From Streptomyces sp. NBC_01446 (lineage in GTDB: Bacteria > Actinomycetota > Actinomycetes > Streptomycetales > Streptomycetaceae): a stretch of DNA of 64,000 nt. The stretch lies in assembly GCF_026340095.1 (NCBI RefSeq), contig NZ_JAPEPO010000001.1, positions 5,108,001 through 5,172,000 of the forward strand. The letters are read 5' to 3'. Both the position numbers and the translations under genes were made by a program. Each line of letters starts with the position of its first letter. Position 1 is the stretch's first letter. The notes under the pieces were generated by a model. That model saw only the letters and a list, made by a program, of their open reading frames with translations, was not told where the DNA came from and searched no databases. Of the stretch, positions 50,335 through 58,785 are shown in pieces.

Positions 50335-52274
50335 GCCGTCATCTCCTCGTGCGGCGAGACGACCGCGAGGATCTGGTCCATCGCGACGGTCGTGCCCGGT
50401 GTGACGTCCAGTTCGGCCACGGTGCCGGCGTGCGGGGCGGAGATGACGTGCTCCATCTTCATCGCCTCGACCACCAACAAGCTCTGTCCCGCGATCACTT
50501 CGTCGCCCACGGCCACCTTCACCACGGTGACCGTGCCGGGCATCGGCGCGGTGAGGGAGTCGGCGCCGGAGTGCGCGGCGCCGGTCAGCGAGGCGGCGAC
50601 CGGGTCGAAGTCCTGCACGTGCCAGGCGTCGCCTTCGCGGCCCAGCCAGTCACCGGCCCGGTGGAAGGTGTGGGTCAGGCCGTCCAGGTGGACGGTGACG
50701 CTGTCGGCGCCGACGGTGTGGGTGCCGCGCGCGCGGTGCGTGACGGGCTCGTGTCCCGCGGCCTTGAGGTGGAAGTCGACCGGTGCGGGCGTGCCGCCCA
50801 GGCGCCAGCCGGTCGGCTGCGCGAACGGGTCGGTCCAGCCGGATCCCGACGGCGTCAAGGCCGCCCGGCGGACCGCGGCGGCCGCCTCGTACACCTCCTC
50901 CGGCACCTCTCCGGGGACCAGGCCGTCGGCCTCGCGCTCCACGAGCCCGGTGTCCAACTCGCCCGCCATGACCGCCGGGTGCGCGAGCAGCCGCCGCAGG
51001 AACCCGGCGTTCGTCGGCACGCCCAGCGTGACCGTCCCCGCTAGGGCGGCGCGCAGCTTGCGCAGGGCGGTCGCCCGGTCGGGCCCGTACGCGATGACCT
51101 TCGACAGCATCGGGTCGTACAGGCTCCCGACCTCCGTGCCCTCGCTGAGGCCGGAGTCGGTGCGCACCCCGTCGCCCTGCGGCTCACGCAGCGAGACGAC
51201 CGTGCCGCCCGACGGCAGGAAGCCGCGCGAAGGGTCCTCGGCGCAGATCCGCGCCTCGACCGCGTGCCCGGTCAGCTCGATGTCGTCCTGTGCGTACGGA
51301 AGTTGCTCACCGGCGGCGACCCGCAGCTGCCACTCCACCAGGTCGACGCCCGTGATCAGCTCCGTGACCGGGTGCTCCACCTGGAGGCGGGTGTTCATCT
51401 CCATGAAGTAGTACGACGAAGGGTCGTTGCCCGGCACGATGAACTCCACCGTGCCGGCGCCGCGGTACCCGCACGAGCGGGCCGCCTGCACCGCGGCCTC
51501 GCCCATCGCCGCGCGCGTCGCCTCGTCGAGGAGGACGCTCGGCGCCTCCTCGATGATCTTCTGGTGGCGGCGCTGGAGGGAGCACTCGCGCTCGCCCAGG
51601 TGGATCACGTGCCCGTGGCCGTCGGCCAGGACCTGGATCTCGATGTGCCGGGGGCGGTCGACCCAGCGCTCCACGAGCAGTGTGTCGTCGCCGAAGGAGG
51701 CGCGGGCCTCGCGCCGTGCGGCCGCGATCTCGTCGCCGAGCAGCGCCTCGTCACGCACCAGACGCATGCCCTTGCCGCCGCCGCCCGCGGACGGCTTGAG
51801 CAGCACGGGCATGCCGATCTCCCGCGCCGCGTCCGCCAGTTGGGCATCGGTCAGGCCGCTGCCGGACGAGCCGGGCACGACCGGGACCCCGGCCGCCTTC
51901 ACCGTCTCCTTGGCGCGGATCTTGTCGCCCATGAGGGAGATCGCGTCGGCGGAGGGGCCGATGAAGACGAGGCCGGCGTCGGCGCAGGCCTGCGCGAACG
52001 CGGCGTTCTCGGCGAGGAAGCCGTAGCCCGGGTGGACGGCCTGCGCGCCCGTGCGCGCGGCCGCTTCGAGGAGCCGGTCCACGCGGAGGTAGCTCTCGCC
52101 CGCGGGCGGCGGCCCGATCCGGACCGCCGTGTCGGCCTCGCGCACATGGCGGGCGTCGGCGTCCGCGTCGCTGTACACGGCCACCGAGCGGATGCCGAGC
52201 GCCCGCAGCGTACGGATGACGCGGACGGCGATCTCGCCGCGGTTGGCCACAAGAACGGTGTCGAACATGCTCAT
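50331..52274 (-). CDS. accA1: Biotin-dependent acyl-CoA carboxylase alpha subunit
   Basis: 647 aa, ATG at 52274 with GGGGAGGGA; the longer open frame is not used. Seen: biotin carboxylase domain (VANRGEIAVRVIRT, Gly-rich PSAGGGGKGMRLV, METNTRLQVEHPVTE-like MNTRLQVEHPVTELI) and a C-terminal biotinyl domain with VEAMKMEHVI. Family knowledge: carboxylates biotin with ATP and bicarbonate; with the beta subunit forms a methylcrotonyl-CoA (or propionyl/acetyl-CoA) carboxylase. Context with hmgL favours 3-methylcrotonyl-CoA. Confidence 0.94.
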   Translation of the reverse strand: MSMFDTVLVANRGEIAVRVIRTLRALGIRSVAVYSDADADARHVREADTAVRIGPPPAGESYLRVDRLLEAAARTGAQAVHPGYGFLAENAAFAQACADAGLVFIGPSADAISLMGDKIRAKETVKAAGVPVVPGSSGSGLTDAQLADAAREIGMPVLLKPSAGGGGKGMRLVRDEALLGDEIAAARREARASFGDDTLLVERWVDRPRHIEIQVLADGHGHVIHLGERECSLQRRHQKIIEEAPSVLLDEATRAAMGEAAVQAARSCGYRGAGTVEFIVPGNDPSSYYFMEMNTRLQVEHPVTELITGVDLVEWQLRVAAGEQLPYAQDDIELTGHAVEARICAEDPSRGFLPSGGTVVSLREPQGDGVRTDSGLSEGTEVGSLYDPMLSKVIAYGPDRATALRKLRAALAGTVTLGVPTNAGFLRRLLAHPAVMAGELDTGLVEREADGLVPGEVPEEVYEAAAAVRRAALTPSGSGWTDPFAQPTGWRLGGTPAPVDFHLKAAGHEPVTHRARGTHTVGADSVTVHLDGLTHTFHRAGDWLGREGDAWHVQDFDPVAASLTGAAHSGADSLTAPMPGTVTVVKVAVGDEVIAGQSLLVVEAMKMEHVISAPHAGTVAELDVTPGTTVAMDQILAVVSPHEEMTA

Positions 52275-52287
52275 GGGGTCCCTCCCC

Positions 52288-53910
52288 TCACATCCGGAAG
52301 ACGCCGAAGCCGCCGGACTTCTCCGGCAGTGGCGCGTGGGCACAGGCGGTCAGGGCGAGGCCCAGGACCTGCCGGGTCTCCAGCGGGTCGATCACGCCGT
52401 CGTCCCAGAGCCGGGCCGTCGCGTAGTAGGCGTTCCCCTGCTCCTCGTACTGGGCCCGGATCGGCGCCTTGAAGGCGTCCTCGTCCTCGGCGGGCCACTG
52501 TTCGCCGCGCGCCTCCAGCTGGTCGCGCTTGACGGTCGCGAGGACGGAGGCGGCCTGCTCGCCGCCCATGACGGAGATCTTGGCGCCCGGCCACATCCAC
52601 AGGAAGCGCGGCGAGTAGGCCCGGCCGCACATCGAGTAGTTCCCCGCGCCGTACGAGCCGCCGATCACGACGGTCAGCTTCGGTACGCGCGTGCAGGCCA
52701 CGGCGGTGACCATCTTGGCGCCGTGCTTGGCGATCCCGCCCGCCTCGTAGTCACGCCCCACCATGAAGCCCGAGATGTTCTGCAGGAACACCAGCGGGAT
52801 GCCGCGCTGGTCGCACAGCTCGATGAAGTGCGCGCCCTTCTGGGCGGACTCGGAGAACAGGATGCCGTTGTTCGCGACGATCCCGACCGGGTGGCCGTGG
52901 ATGCGGGCGAAGCCGGTGATGAGGGTCTGCCCGAACTCCGCCTTGAACTCGGCGAACCGCGAGCCGTCGACCACGCGCGCGATGACCTCCCGCACGTCGT
53001 ACGGGGTGCGCGAGTCGACCGGCACCGCGCCGTACAGCCCCGCGGGGTCCACCTTCGGCTCGATCGCCGGGGTGACCGACCAGGGCAGCGGGCCGCGCTC
53101 CGGGAGCGTCGAGACGATCGTCCGCACGATCCGCAGCGCGTGCGCGTCGTCCTCCGCGAGATGGTCCGTGACGCCCGAGACCCGGGAGTGCACCTCGCCG
53201 CCGCCTAGCTCCTCGGCGGTGACGACCTCGCCGGTGGCGGCCTTCACCAGGGGCGGGCCGCCCAGGAAGATCGTGCCCTGATTGCGCACGATCACGGCCT
53301 CGTCGCTCATCGCCGGGACGTACGCGCCGCCCGCCGTGCACGAGCCGAGGACCGCCGCGATCTGGGGGATGCCGGCGCCCGACATCCGTGCCTGGTTGTA
53401 GAAGATCCGCCCGAAGTGCTCGCGGTCGGGGAAGACCTCGTCCTGCATCGGCAGGAAGGCGCCGCCCGAGTCCACCAGGTAGAGGCACGGCAGCCGGTTC
53501 TCCAGGGCCACCTCCTGGGCGCGCAGGTGCTTCTTCACCGTCATCGGGTAGTACGTGCCGCCCTTGACCGTCGCGTCATTGGCGACGATCACGCACTCGC
53601 GGCCGCTGACCCGCCCGATCCCGGCGATCACCCCGGCGGCCGGGGCCTGGTCCCCGTACATCCCGTCGGCCGCGAGCGGCGCCAGCTCCAGGAACGGGGA
53701 GCCCGGGTCGAGCGTCGCGTCCACGCGGTCGCGCGGCAGCAGCTTGCCGCGCGCGGTGTGCCGGGCGCGGGCCCGCTCGCCGCCGCCGAGCCGGGCCGCG
53801 GCCAGCTTGCCGCGCAGCTCGTCGGCCAGCGCCTCGTGCGCCGCCTCGTTGGCCTTCCAGGCCTCCGAGGCGGGGTCCGCCGCGCTCGTCAGCTCCGGTG
53901 CCTCCTGCAT
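52288..53910 (-). CDS. accD1: Acyl-CoA carboxylase beta subunit (methylcrotonyl-CoA carboxylase type)
   Basis: 540 aa, ATG at 53910. Seen: carboxyltransferase domains with GGTYYPMTVKKHLRAQE, LYLVDSGGAFLPMQDEVFPD, GSCTAGGAYVPAMSDE and the C-terminal GGSYGAGNYSMCGRAYSPRF characteristic of MCC-beta. Family knowledge: transfers carboxylate from biotin to 3-methylcrotonyl-CoA. First gene of the operon; two AccR-type palindromes lie 45-90 bp upstream. Confidence 0.95.
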   Translation of the reverse strand: MQEAPELTSAADPASEAWKANEAAHEALADELRGKLAAARLGGGERARARHTARGKLLPRDRVDATLDPGSPFLELAPLAADGMYGDQAPAAGVIAGIGRVSGRECVIVANDATVKGGTYYPMTVKKHLRAQEVALENRLPCLYLVDSGGAFLPMQDEVFPDREHFGRIFYNQARMSGAGIPQIAAVLGSCTAGGAYVPAMSDEAVIVRNQGTIFLGGPPLVKAATGEVVTAEELGGGEVHSRVSGVTDHLAEDDAHALRIVRTIVSTLPERGPLPWSVTPAIEPKVDPAGLYGAVPVDSRTPYDVREVIARVVDGSRFAEFKAEFGQTLITGFARIHGHPVGIVANNGILFSESAQKGAHFIELCDQRGIPLVFLQNISGFMVGRDYEAGGIAKHGAKMVTAVACTRVPKLTVVIGGSYGAGNYSMCGRAYSPRFLWMWPGAKISVMGGEQAASVLATVKRDQLEARGEQWPAEDEDAFKAPIRAQYEEQGNAYYATARLWDDGVIDPLETRQVLGLALTACAHAPLPEKSGGFGVFRM

Positions 53911-53954
53911 CGCGCAGTCCCCTCATTCGGCTCGCGTCGTTCGGCTCCCGCTCG

Positions 53955-53970
53955 GTTAATGAGCGTTAAC
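53955..53970. promoter_or_regulatory. AccR operator 1
   Basis: GTTAATGAGCGTTAAC fits GTTAA-N6-TTAAC exactly, the motif reported for S. avermitilis AccR. It lies between divergent accD1 and accR. Confidence 0.85.
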
Positions 53971-53983
53971 GCGTTTCCCTCAG

Positions 53984-53999
53984 GTTAACGACCGCTAAC
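53984..53999. promoter_or_regulatory. AccR operator 2
   Basis: GTTAACGACCGCTAAC, one base off the GTTAA-N6-TTAAC motif but otherwise more symmetric (GTTA-N-CG-N2-CG-N-TAAC). It lies 22 bp before the accR start, suited to autoregulation. Confidence 0.82.
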
Positions 54000-54021
54000 G
54001 TCGCTGTCTAGAATTACCTTC

Positions 54022-54615
54022 ATGGCCACCAGAACCGACGCCCCCACCCGCCGCGAGCAGATCCTCAAGGAGGCCGCGCGCCTGTTCGCCGAGCGCGGGT
54101 TCCACGGAGTCGGCGTCGACGAGATAGGTGCCGCGGTCGGCATCAGCGGCCCCGGGCTCTACCGCCACTTCGCGGGCAAGGACGCGATGCTCGCCGAGCT
54201 CCTCGTCGGCATCAGCGGGCGGCTCCTGACCGGCGGCAAGCGCCGTCTCGCCGAGTCCGGCGGCGGCGATCCCGAGGCGCTGCTCGACTCGCTCATCGAG
54301 GGGCACATCGACTTCGCCCTCGACGACCGCCCCCTGATCACCCTGCACGACCGCGAGCTGGACCGCCTGCGTGACAGTGACCGCAAGCTGGTGCGCCAGC
54401 TCCAGCGCCAGTACGTCGAGCTGTGGGTCGAGGCGGTGCGCGAGGTCTATCCGGGCCTGGTCGAGCAGCCCGCGAGGGCCGCCGTGCACGCGGTGTTCGG
54501 CCTGCTCAACTCGACCCCGCACCTCGGCAGGTCCGGCGGACTGCCCGGCCGCGAGGCGACGGCGGGCCTGCTGCACCGCATGGCCCGCGGGGCCTTCGAG
54601 GCCGCCCAGGCGTGA
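54022..54615 (+). CDS. accR: TetR-family repressor of short-chain acyl-CoA genes
   Basis: 197 aa, ATG at 54022. Seen: TetR HTH (ILKEAARLFAERGFHGVGVDEIGAAVGISGPGLYRHF, in part) at residues 12-48 and an all-helical ligand domain. Family knowledge: in S. avermitilis AccR represses the divergent accD1A1-hmgL-fadE4 operon and responds to short-chain acyl-CoA. Both operators between the genes match that motif, so orthology is likely though not proven. Confidence 0.9.
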   Translation: MATRTDAPTRREQILKEAARLFAERGFHGVGVDEIGAAVGISGPGLYRHFAGKDAMLAELLVGISGRLLTGGKRRLAESGGGDPEALLDSLIEGHIDFALDDRPLITLHDRELDRLRDSDRKLVRQLQRQYVELWVEAVREVYPGLVEQPARAAVHAVFGLLNSTPHLGRSGGLPGREATAGLLHRMARGAFEAAQA

Positions 54616-54663
54616 TGTGCGTCTCTGGACGCTCCAGAAACTGGCGGGTAACCTAAGCTGAGC

Positions 54664-54671
54664 AAGCGCTT
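54664..54671. promoter_or_regulatory. AAGCGCTT palindrome in acyl-CoA dehydrogenase promoter
   Basis: A short palindrome with flanking TAAGC...GCTTA half-sites (TAAGCTGAGCAAGCGCTTA), 37 bp before the start. A TetR-type operator is possible; the regulator is unknown. Confidence 0.4.
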
Positions 54672-54707
54672 AGTCGTGCAGTGATGCCGTTTCCGAAGGA
54701 GCAGGTC

Positions 54708-55865
54708 GTGCGCCGTACCGTTTACAACGAGGACCACGAGGCGTTCCGGGACACCATCCGTGCCTTCATCGAGGCCGAGGTTGTGCCCGTCTACGACGAG
54801 TGGTTCGCGGCCGGGCAGGCCCCGCGCGACTTCTACTACAAGCTCGCCGAGCTCGGCGTCTTCGGTATCCGCGTGCCCGAGGAGTTCGGCGGCGCCGGCA
54901 TCGACTCGTACAAGTTCGAGGCGGTGATGTACGAGGAGACCTCGCGCGCGGGTGTCCAGTTCGGCGGCTCCGGCGTGCACGTGCTGCTCGGCCTCCCGTA
55001 CATCAAGATGCTCGCCACCGACGAGCAGAAGAAGCGCTTCCTGCCGAAGTTCGTCTCCGGCGAGGAGATGTGGGCCCTCGCGATGACCGAGCCGGGCACC
55101 GGCTCCGACCTCGCGGGCATGAAGACCACCGCCAAGCTGAGCGAGGACGGCACGCACTACGTCCTCAACGGCGCCAAGACCTTCATCACCGGCGGCGTCC
55201 ACGCCGACAAGGTGATCGTCTGCGCCCGCACCGACGCGCCCACCGCCGAGGACCGCCGTCACGGCATCTCCCTCTTCGCGGTGGACACGAAGTCCGAGGG
55301 CTACTCCATAGGCCGCAAGCTCGACAAGCTCGGCCTGAAGACCTCCGACACCGCCGAGCTGGCGTTCGTCGACGTGAAGGTCCCCGTCGAGGATCTCCTC
55401 GGCGAGGAGAACAAGGGCTTCTACTACCTCGGCCACAACCTCGCCTCCGAGCGCTGGGGCATCGCCTTCGGCGCCTACGCGCAGGCCAAGGCCGCCGTCC
55501 GGTTCGCCAAGGAGTACGTCCAGGAGCGCGCCGTCTTCGGCAAGCCCGTCGCCTCCTTCCAGAACACCAAGTTCGAACTGGCCGCCTGCCAGGCCGAGGT
55601 GGACGCCGCCGAGGCCGTCGCCGACCGCGCCCTGGAGGCCCTCGACGCGGGCGAGCTGACCCCCGCCGAGGCCGCCAGCGCCAAGCTGTTCTGCACCGAG
55701 GTCGCGCACCGCGTCATCGACCGCTGCCTCCAGCTGCACGGCGGCTACGGCTTCATGAACGAGTACCCGATCGCGCGCCTGTACGCGGACAACCGCGTCA
55801 ACCGCATCTACGGCGGCACCAGCGAGATCATGAAGACGATCATCGCGAAGGACATGGGCCTGTAA
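54708..55865 (+). CDS. Acyl-CoA dehydrogenase family protein
   Basis: 385 aa from the GTG at 54708, which has GAAGGAG 6 nt upstream; the ATG at 54681 has none. Seen: WALAMTEPGTGSDLAGMKT, FITGGVHADK, and the C-terminal QLHGGYGFMNEYPIARLY with TSEIMKTIIAKDMGL. Standard length for the family. A second, distinct paralog of fadE4. Substrate chain length is not evident. Same strand as accR and the thioesterase gene. Confidence 0.94.
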   Translation: MRRTVYNEDHEAFRDTIRAFIEAEVVPVYDEWFAAGQAPRDFYYKLAELGVFGIRVPEEFGGAGIDSYKFEAVMYEETSRAGVQFGGSGVHVLLGLPYIKMLATDEQKKRFLPKFVSGEEMWALAMTEPGTGSDLAGMKTTAKLSEDGTHYVLNGAKTFITGGVHADKVIVCARTDAPTAEDRRHGISLFAVDTKSEGYSIGRKLDKLGLKTSDTAELAFVDVKVPVEDLLGEENKGFYYLGHNLASERWGIAFGAYAQAKAAVRFAKEYVQERAVFGKPVASFQNTKFELAACQAEVDAAEAVADRALEALDAGELTPAEAASAKLFCTEVAHRVIDRCLQLHGGYGFMNEYPIARLYADNRVNRIYGGTSEIMKTIIAKDMGL

Positions 55866-55901
55866 CCCGCCCGTCCCTCCGCCTTCTGTAGAACTGGCTG
55901 T

Positions 55902-56783
55902 ATGAATCAGGCACTGGAGTCCCTGCTCGATCTGCTCGACCTGGAGCAGATCGAGCAGGACATCTTCCGCGGGCAGTCCCGCTCCGCCGTCGTCCCCCGG
56001 GTCTTCGGCGGGCAGGTGGCCGCCCAGGCGCTCGTCGCCGCCGGGCGCACCGTCCCCGGCGACCGGCACGCCCACTCGCTGCACGCGTACTTCCTGCGAC
56101 CCGGTGACCCGGGCGCGCCCATCGTGTACACGGTCGACCGGATCCGCGACGGGCGCTCCTTCACCACGCGCCGCGTCGTCGCCGTCCAGCACGGGCAGCC
56201 GATCTTCCATCTCTCGGCGTCCTTCCAGACGTACGAGGACGGGCTCGAGCACCAGGCGGCCATGCCGTCCGCGCCCGACCCCGAGACTCTGCCCACCGCC
56301 GCCGAGATGCTGCCGCGCTACGCCGACGCGTTCGTCGAGCCCGGCGTCGCCGAGCGGCTCCTCGAAGCGCGCGAGGCCGTCGACCTGCGGTACGTGGACG
56401 CGCCGCCGTTCGGCAGCGTGGGTACCCCGCAGGAGCCGCGTTCGCAGGTCTGGTTCCGTACGAACGGCAAGCTCCACGGCGTCATCGACGAGCCGCTGCT
56501 GCACGTCTGCCTCGCCACGTACGTCTCGGACATGACGCTCCTCGACTCCGTGCTGCTCGCACACGGGCGCGGGGGATGGGCCGTGGGCGACGTGGTCGGC
56601 GCCTCGCTCGACCACGCGATGTGGTTCCACCGGCCGTTCCGCGCGGACGAATGGCTCCTGTACGACCAGGAGTCGCCGTCGGCCTCGGGCGGGCGCGGCC
56701 TCGGCCAGGCCCGCATCTACACGCGCGACGGACAGCTCGCCATCTCCGTGATCCAGGAGGGCGTCGTCCGCGTCCCGCGGTGA
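55902..56783 (+). CDS. tesB: Acyl-CoA thioesterase II (TesB-like)
   Basis: 293 aa, ATG at 55902. Seen: a double hot-dog protein with VFGGQVAAQALVAAG, HSLHAYFLRPGD and the C-terminal catalytic Asp/Thr/Gln region (SLDHAMWFH, YDQESPSASGGRGLGQA). Family knowledge: hydrolyses medium- and long-chain acyl-CoA. It lies 36 bp after the dehydrogenase, so probably in one operon. Confidence 0.93.
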   Translation: MNQALESLLDLLDLEQIEQDIFRGQSRSAVVPRVFGGQVAAQALVAAGRTVPGDRHAHSLHAYFLRPGDPGAPIVYTVDRIRDGRSFTTRRVVAVQHGQPIFHLSASFQTYEDGLEHQAAMPSAPDPETLPTAAEMLPRYADAFVEPGVAERLLEAREAVDLRYVDAPPFGSVGTPQEPRSQVWFRTNGKLHGVIDEPLLHVCLATYVSDMTLLDSVLLAHGRGGWAVGDVVGASLDHAMWFHRPFRADEWLLYDQESPSASGGRGLGQARIYTRDGQLAISVIQEGVVRVPR

Positions 56784-56830
56784 GCCCGCGTGGTTCGCGG
56801 CACGCGGGGATCGGACATACCGTCACCTGC

Positions 56831-57829
56831 ATGGGCACGAGCGCTGAGCAGAGTGGGACGGCAGGGGACGCGGGGGAGGACGGCGGGGGCGAGAGCGTCA
56901 CCACCGTCCTCGTGGCGGCCGCCGCCAATCTCGGGATCGCCCTCGCCAAGGCCGTCGCCGGAATCATCAGCGGGTCGAGCGCCATGCTCTCGGAGGCGGC
57001 CCACTCGGTCGCCGACACCGTCACCGAGGTGCTGCTGCTCACCGCGCTGAAGCGCAGCGAGAAGCCCGCGGACGAGGAACATCCCCTCGGCTACGGGCCC
57101 GAGCGCTACATCTGGGCCATGCTCGCCGCCGTCGCCACGTTCGTCGGCGGCGCCGTCTTCTCGATCTACGACGGCATCCACACCCTGGTGGCCGGCGAGG
57201 ACCTCGGCGACCCGCTCATCTCGTACATCGTCCTCGCCGTCGCCTTCGTCCTGGAAGGCTTCTCCCTGCGCACCGGGATCAAGCAGGTCCGCGGGGAGGC
57301 CGCCCGCACGGGGGCGCCCGTGGGCCACTATCTGCGCCGCACCCCCGACACGGCCGTCAAGGCCGTCGTCATGGAGGACTCGGCCGCCCTCGTCGGCCTG
57401 CTCCTCGCCGCGGGCGGACTGCTCGGCGGTCAGCTCACCGGCTCCGGCGTCTGGGACGCCATCGCCTCCCTGTCCATCGGCGCGCTGCTCCTGTACGTCG
57501 CCTGGGTCCTCGGACGGTCCAACGCCGAACTCCTCATCGGGCGCCCGCTGCCCAAGGCGGTCCGCCTGGAGATCCGCGAACTGCTCGCCGGCGTCGAGCA
57601 CATCGAGGCCGTACTCGAACTGACCACCCTCGTCCAGGGCCCGCGCGAGGCGCTCGTCGCGGCGAAGGTCGACCTGCGCGACACCTCGACCGCCGCGCAG
57701 ATCGAGTGGGCCTGCGAGGAGGCGGCCGCCCGGCTGCGCGAGCGGTTCCCGAACGTGACCCGGGTCTACCTCGACCCGACACCCGGGTTCGCGCAGCGGC
57801 GCGAGGAGGGGCTCAACCCGTGGGGTTGA
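56831..57829 (+). CDS. Cation diffusion facilitator transporter
   Basis: 332 aa, ATG at 56831; the longer open frame belongs to a shadow. Seen: five to six membrane segments, the CDF signature SGSSAMLSEAAHSVADTV with the metal-site Asp, a HPLGYGPERY motif and a C-terminal ferredoxin-like domain (residues about 250-320). Family knowledge: proton-driven export of Zn2+, Fe2+ or other divalent metals. The stop codon lies at the edge of a MITE-like inverted repeat. Confidence 0.9.
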   Translation: MGTSAEQSGTAGDAGEDGGGESVTTVLVAAAANLGIALAKAVAGIISGSSAMLSEAAHSVADTVTEVLLLTALKRSEKPADEEHPLGYGPERYIWAMLAAVATFVGGAVFSIYDGIHTLVAGEDLGDPLISYIVLAVAFVLEGFSLRTGIKQVRGEAARTGAPVGHYLRRTPDTAVKAVVMEDSAALVGLLLAAGGLLGGQLTGSGVWDAIASLSIGALLLYVAWVLGRSNAELLIGRPLPKAVRLEIRELLAGVEHIEAVLELTTLVQGPREALVAAKVDLRDTSTAAQIEWACEEAAARLRERFPNVTRVYLDPTPGFAQRREEGLNPWG

Positions 57830-57940
57830 GAGCCTGTCTCTGAACCCCCGTCGTCCGCGCGAAGCGCGGGCGCAGCGGCGGTCGGTGCGAGGGTGCGTGT
57901 CGGGCGGCGGGGCGCAGGCGGGGGTTCAAAGTCAGGCTCT
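57829..57940. mobile_element. MITE-like element, 112 bp with 22-bp terminal inverted repeats
   Basis: The first 22 bases (AGAGCCTGTCTCTGAACCCC onward) match the reverse complement of the last 22 at 20 positions. The interior is GC-rich with a CGCGAAGCGCG hairpin and no ORF. It occupies exactly the gap between two convergent genes and overlaps both stop codons. No clear target-site duplication. Confidence 0.55.
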
Positions 57941-58723
57941 GAGGCCGGCCGCGTCGAGGAGATAGGCCGTCATCGGGTCGTAGTGGCGCGGGCTCGTGAC
58001 GTGGTCGTCGAGCGGCACCGTCACCTGAAGGGTGCCCTCCGCCTCGCCGACGAACAGCGCCGGGTCGTTGCAGTCCGCGTATCCGATCGAGTCGATCCCC
58101 CGCTGGCCCGCGCAGCCCGCCCAGCCGTGGTCGGCGACGACGAGGTTCGGCAGCGGGCGCCCCTCGCGCTCCAGGCCGTCCAGGATCCGCGCCATGGGGT
58201 CCGGGGAATGCGTGTGCCAAAGGGTCGCGCCGCGCTCCAGGACCGCCACGTCCGCGAACTGGAAGACCATGCCCTCGTCCGTCGACAGGCCCTCGGGGAT
58301 CACGACGATCTCGCAGCCCTCCGCGCGCAGCGCCGCGGCCGTCGCGCGGTGCACGTCGAGGAGGCCGCCCGGGTGGCCCGTCGCGAACAGGACGCGCTCG
58401 TTGCCGGCCGCCGCCTTGCGCAGCCGGGCGCCCATCCGGTCCAGGGCGTCGACCGTGAGCTGAGGGTCGATGGTGTCCTGGCCGAAGCGGTACTCGGGGT
58501 CGTCGTTCACGCCGCAGCGCTCCGCCATCACCGCGAGGACGTCCTGCTCGTCGGTCCAGCGGTCGCCGAGCTCCAGGCCGAGCCAGTAGTGGCGGTCGCC
58601 GTTCGCGAGCCTGCGGTAGTGGGAGAGGTTGTTGTCGCGGGGTGTGGCCACGTCGCCCGCGATGCGGGTGCGGATCAGATGGTCGACGAGCGCGGCGCGG
58701 CTGGGGATCCCGGGTATCGGCAT
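57932..58723 (-). CDS. Conserved phosphatase-like protein of uncertain function
   Basis: 263 aa from the ATG at 58723; ATG at 58732 would add MGG. Seen: DVATPRDNNLSHYRRLANGDRHYWLG (in part) near the N-terminus, VLFATGHPGGLLDVH in the middle and VVADHGWAGCAGQRGIDSIG with ADCNDPALFVGE near 210-235. Such proteins are annotated as phosphatases in Streptomyces, but I cannot point to a proven catalytic motif. The stop codon lies inside the MITE-like repeat. Confidence 0.7.
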   Translation of the reverse strand: MPIPGIPSRAALVDHLIRTRIAGDVATPRDNNLSHYRRLANGDRHYWLGLELGDRWTDEQDVLAVMAERCGVNDDPEYRFGQDTIDPQLTVDALDRMGARLRKAAAGNERVLFATGHPGGLLDVHRATAAALRAEGCEIVVIPEGLSTDEGMVFQFADVAVLERGATLWHTHSPDPMARILDGLEREGRPLPNLVVADHGWAGCAGQRGIDSIGYADCNDPALFVGEAEGTLQVTVPLDDHVTSPRHYDPMTAYLLDAAGLRA

Positions 58724-58785
58724 GCCCCCCATTGTGCCGTCGGGCGCTGTGAGGAGCCCCGATGTCCCGGAGGGTGGGACGGGTG

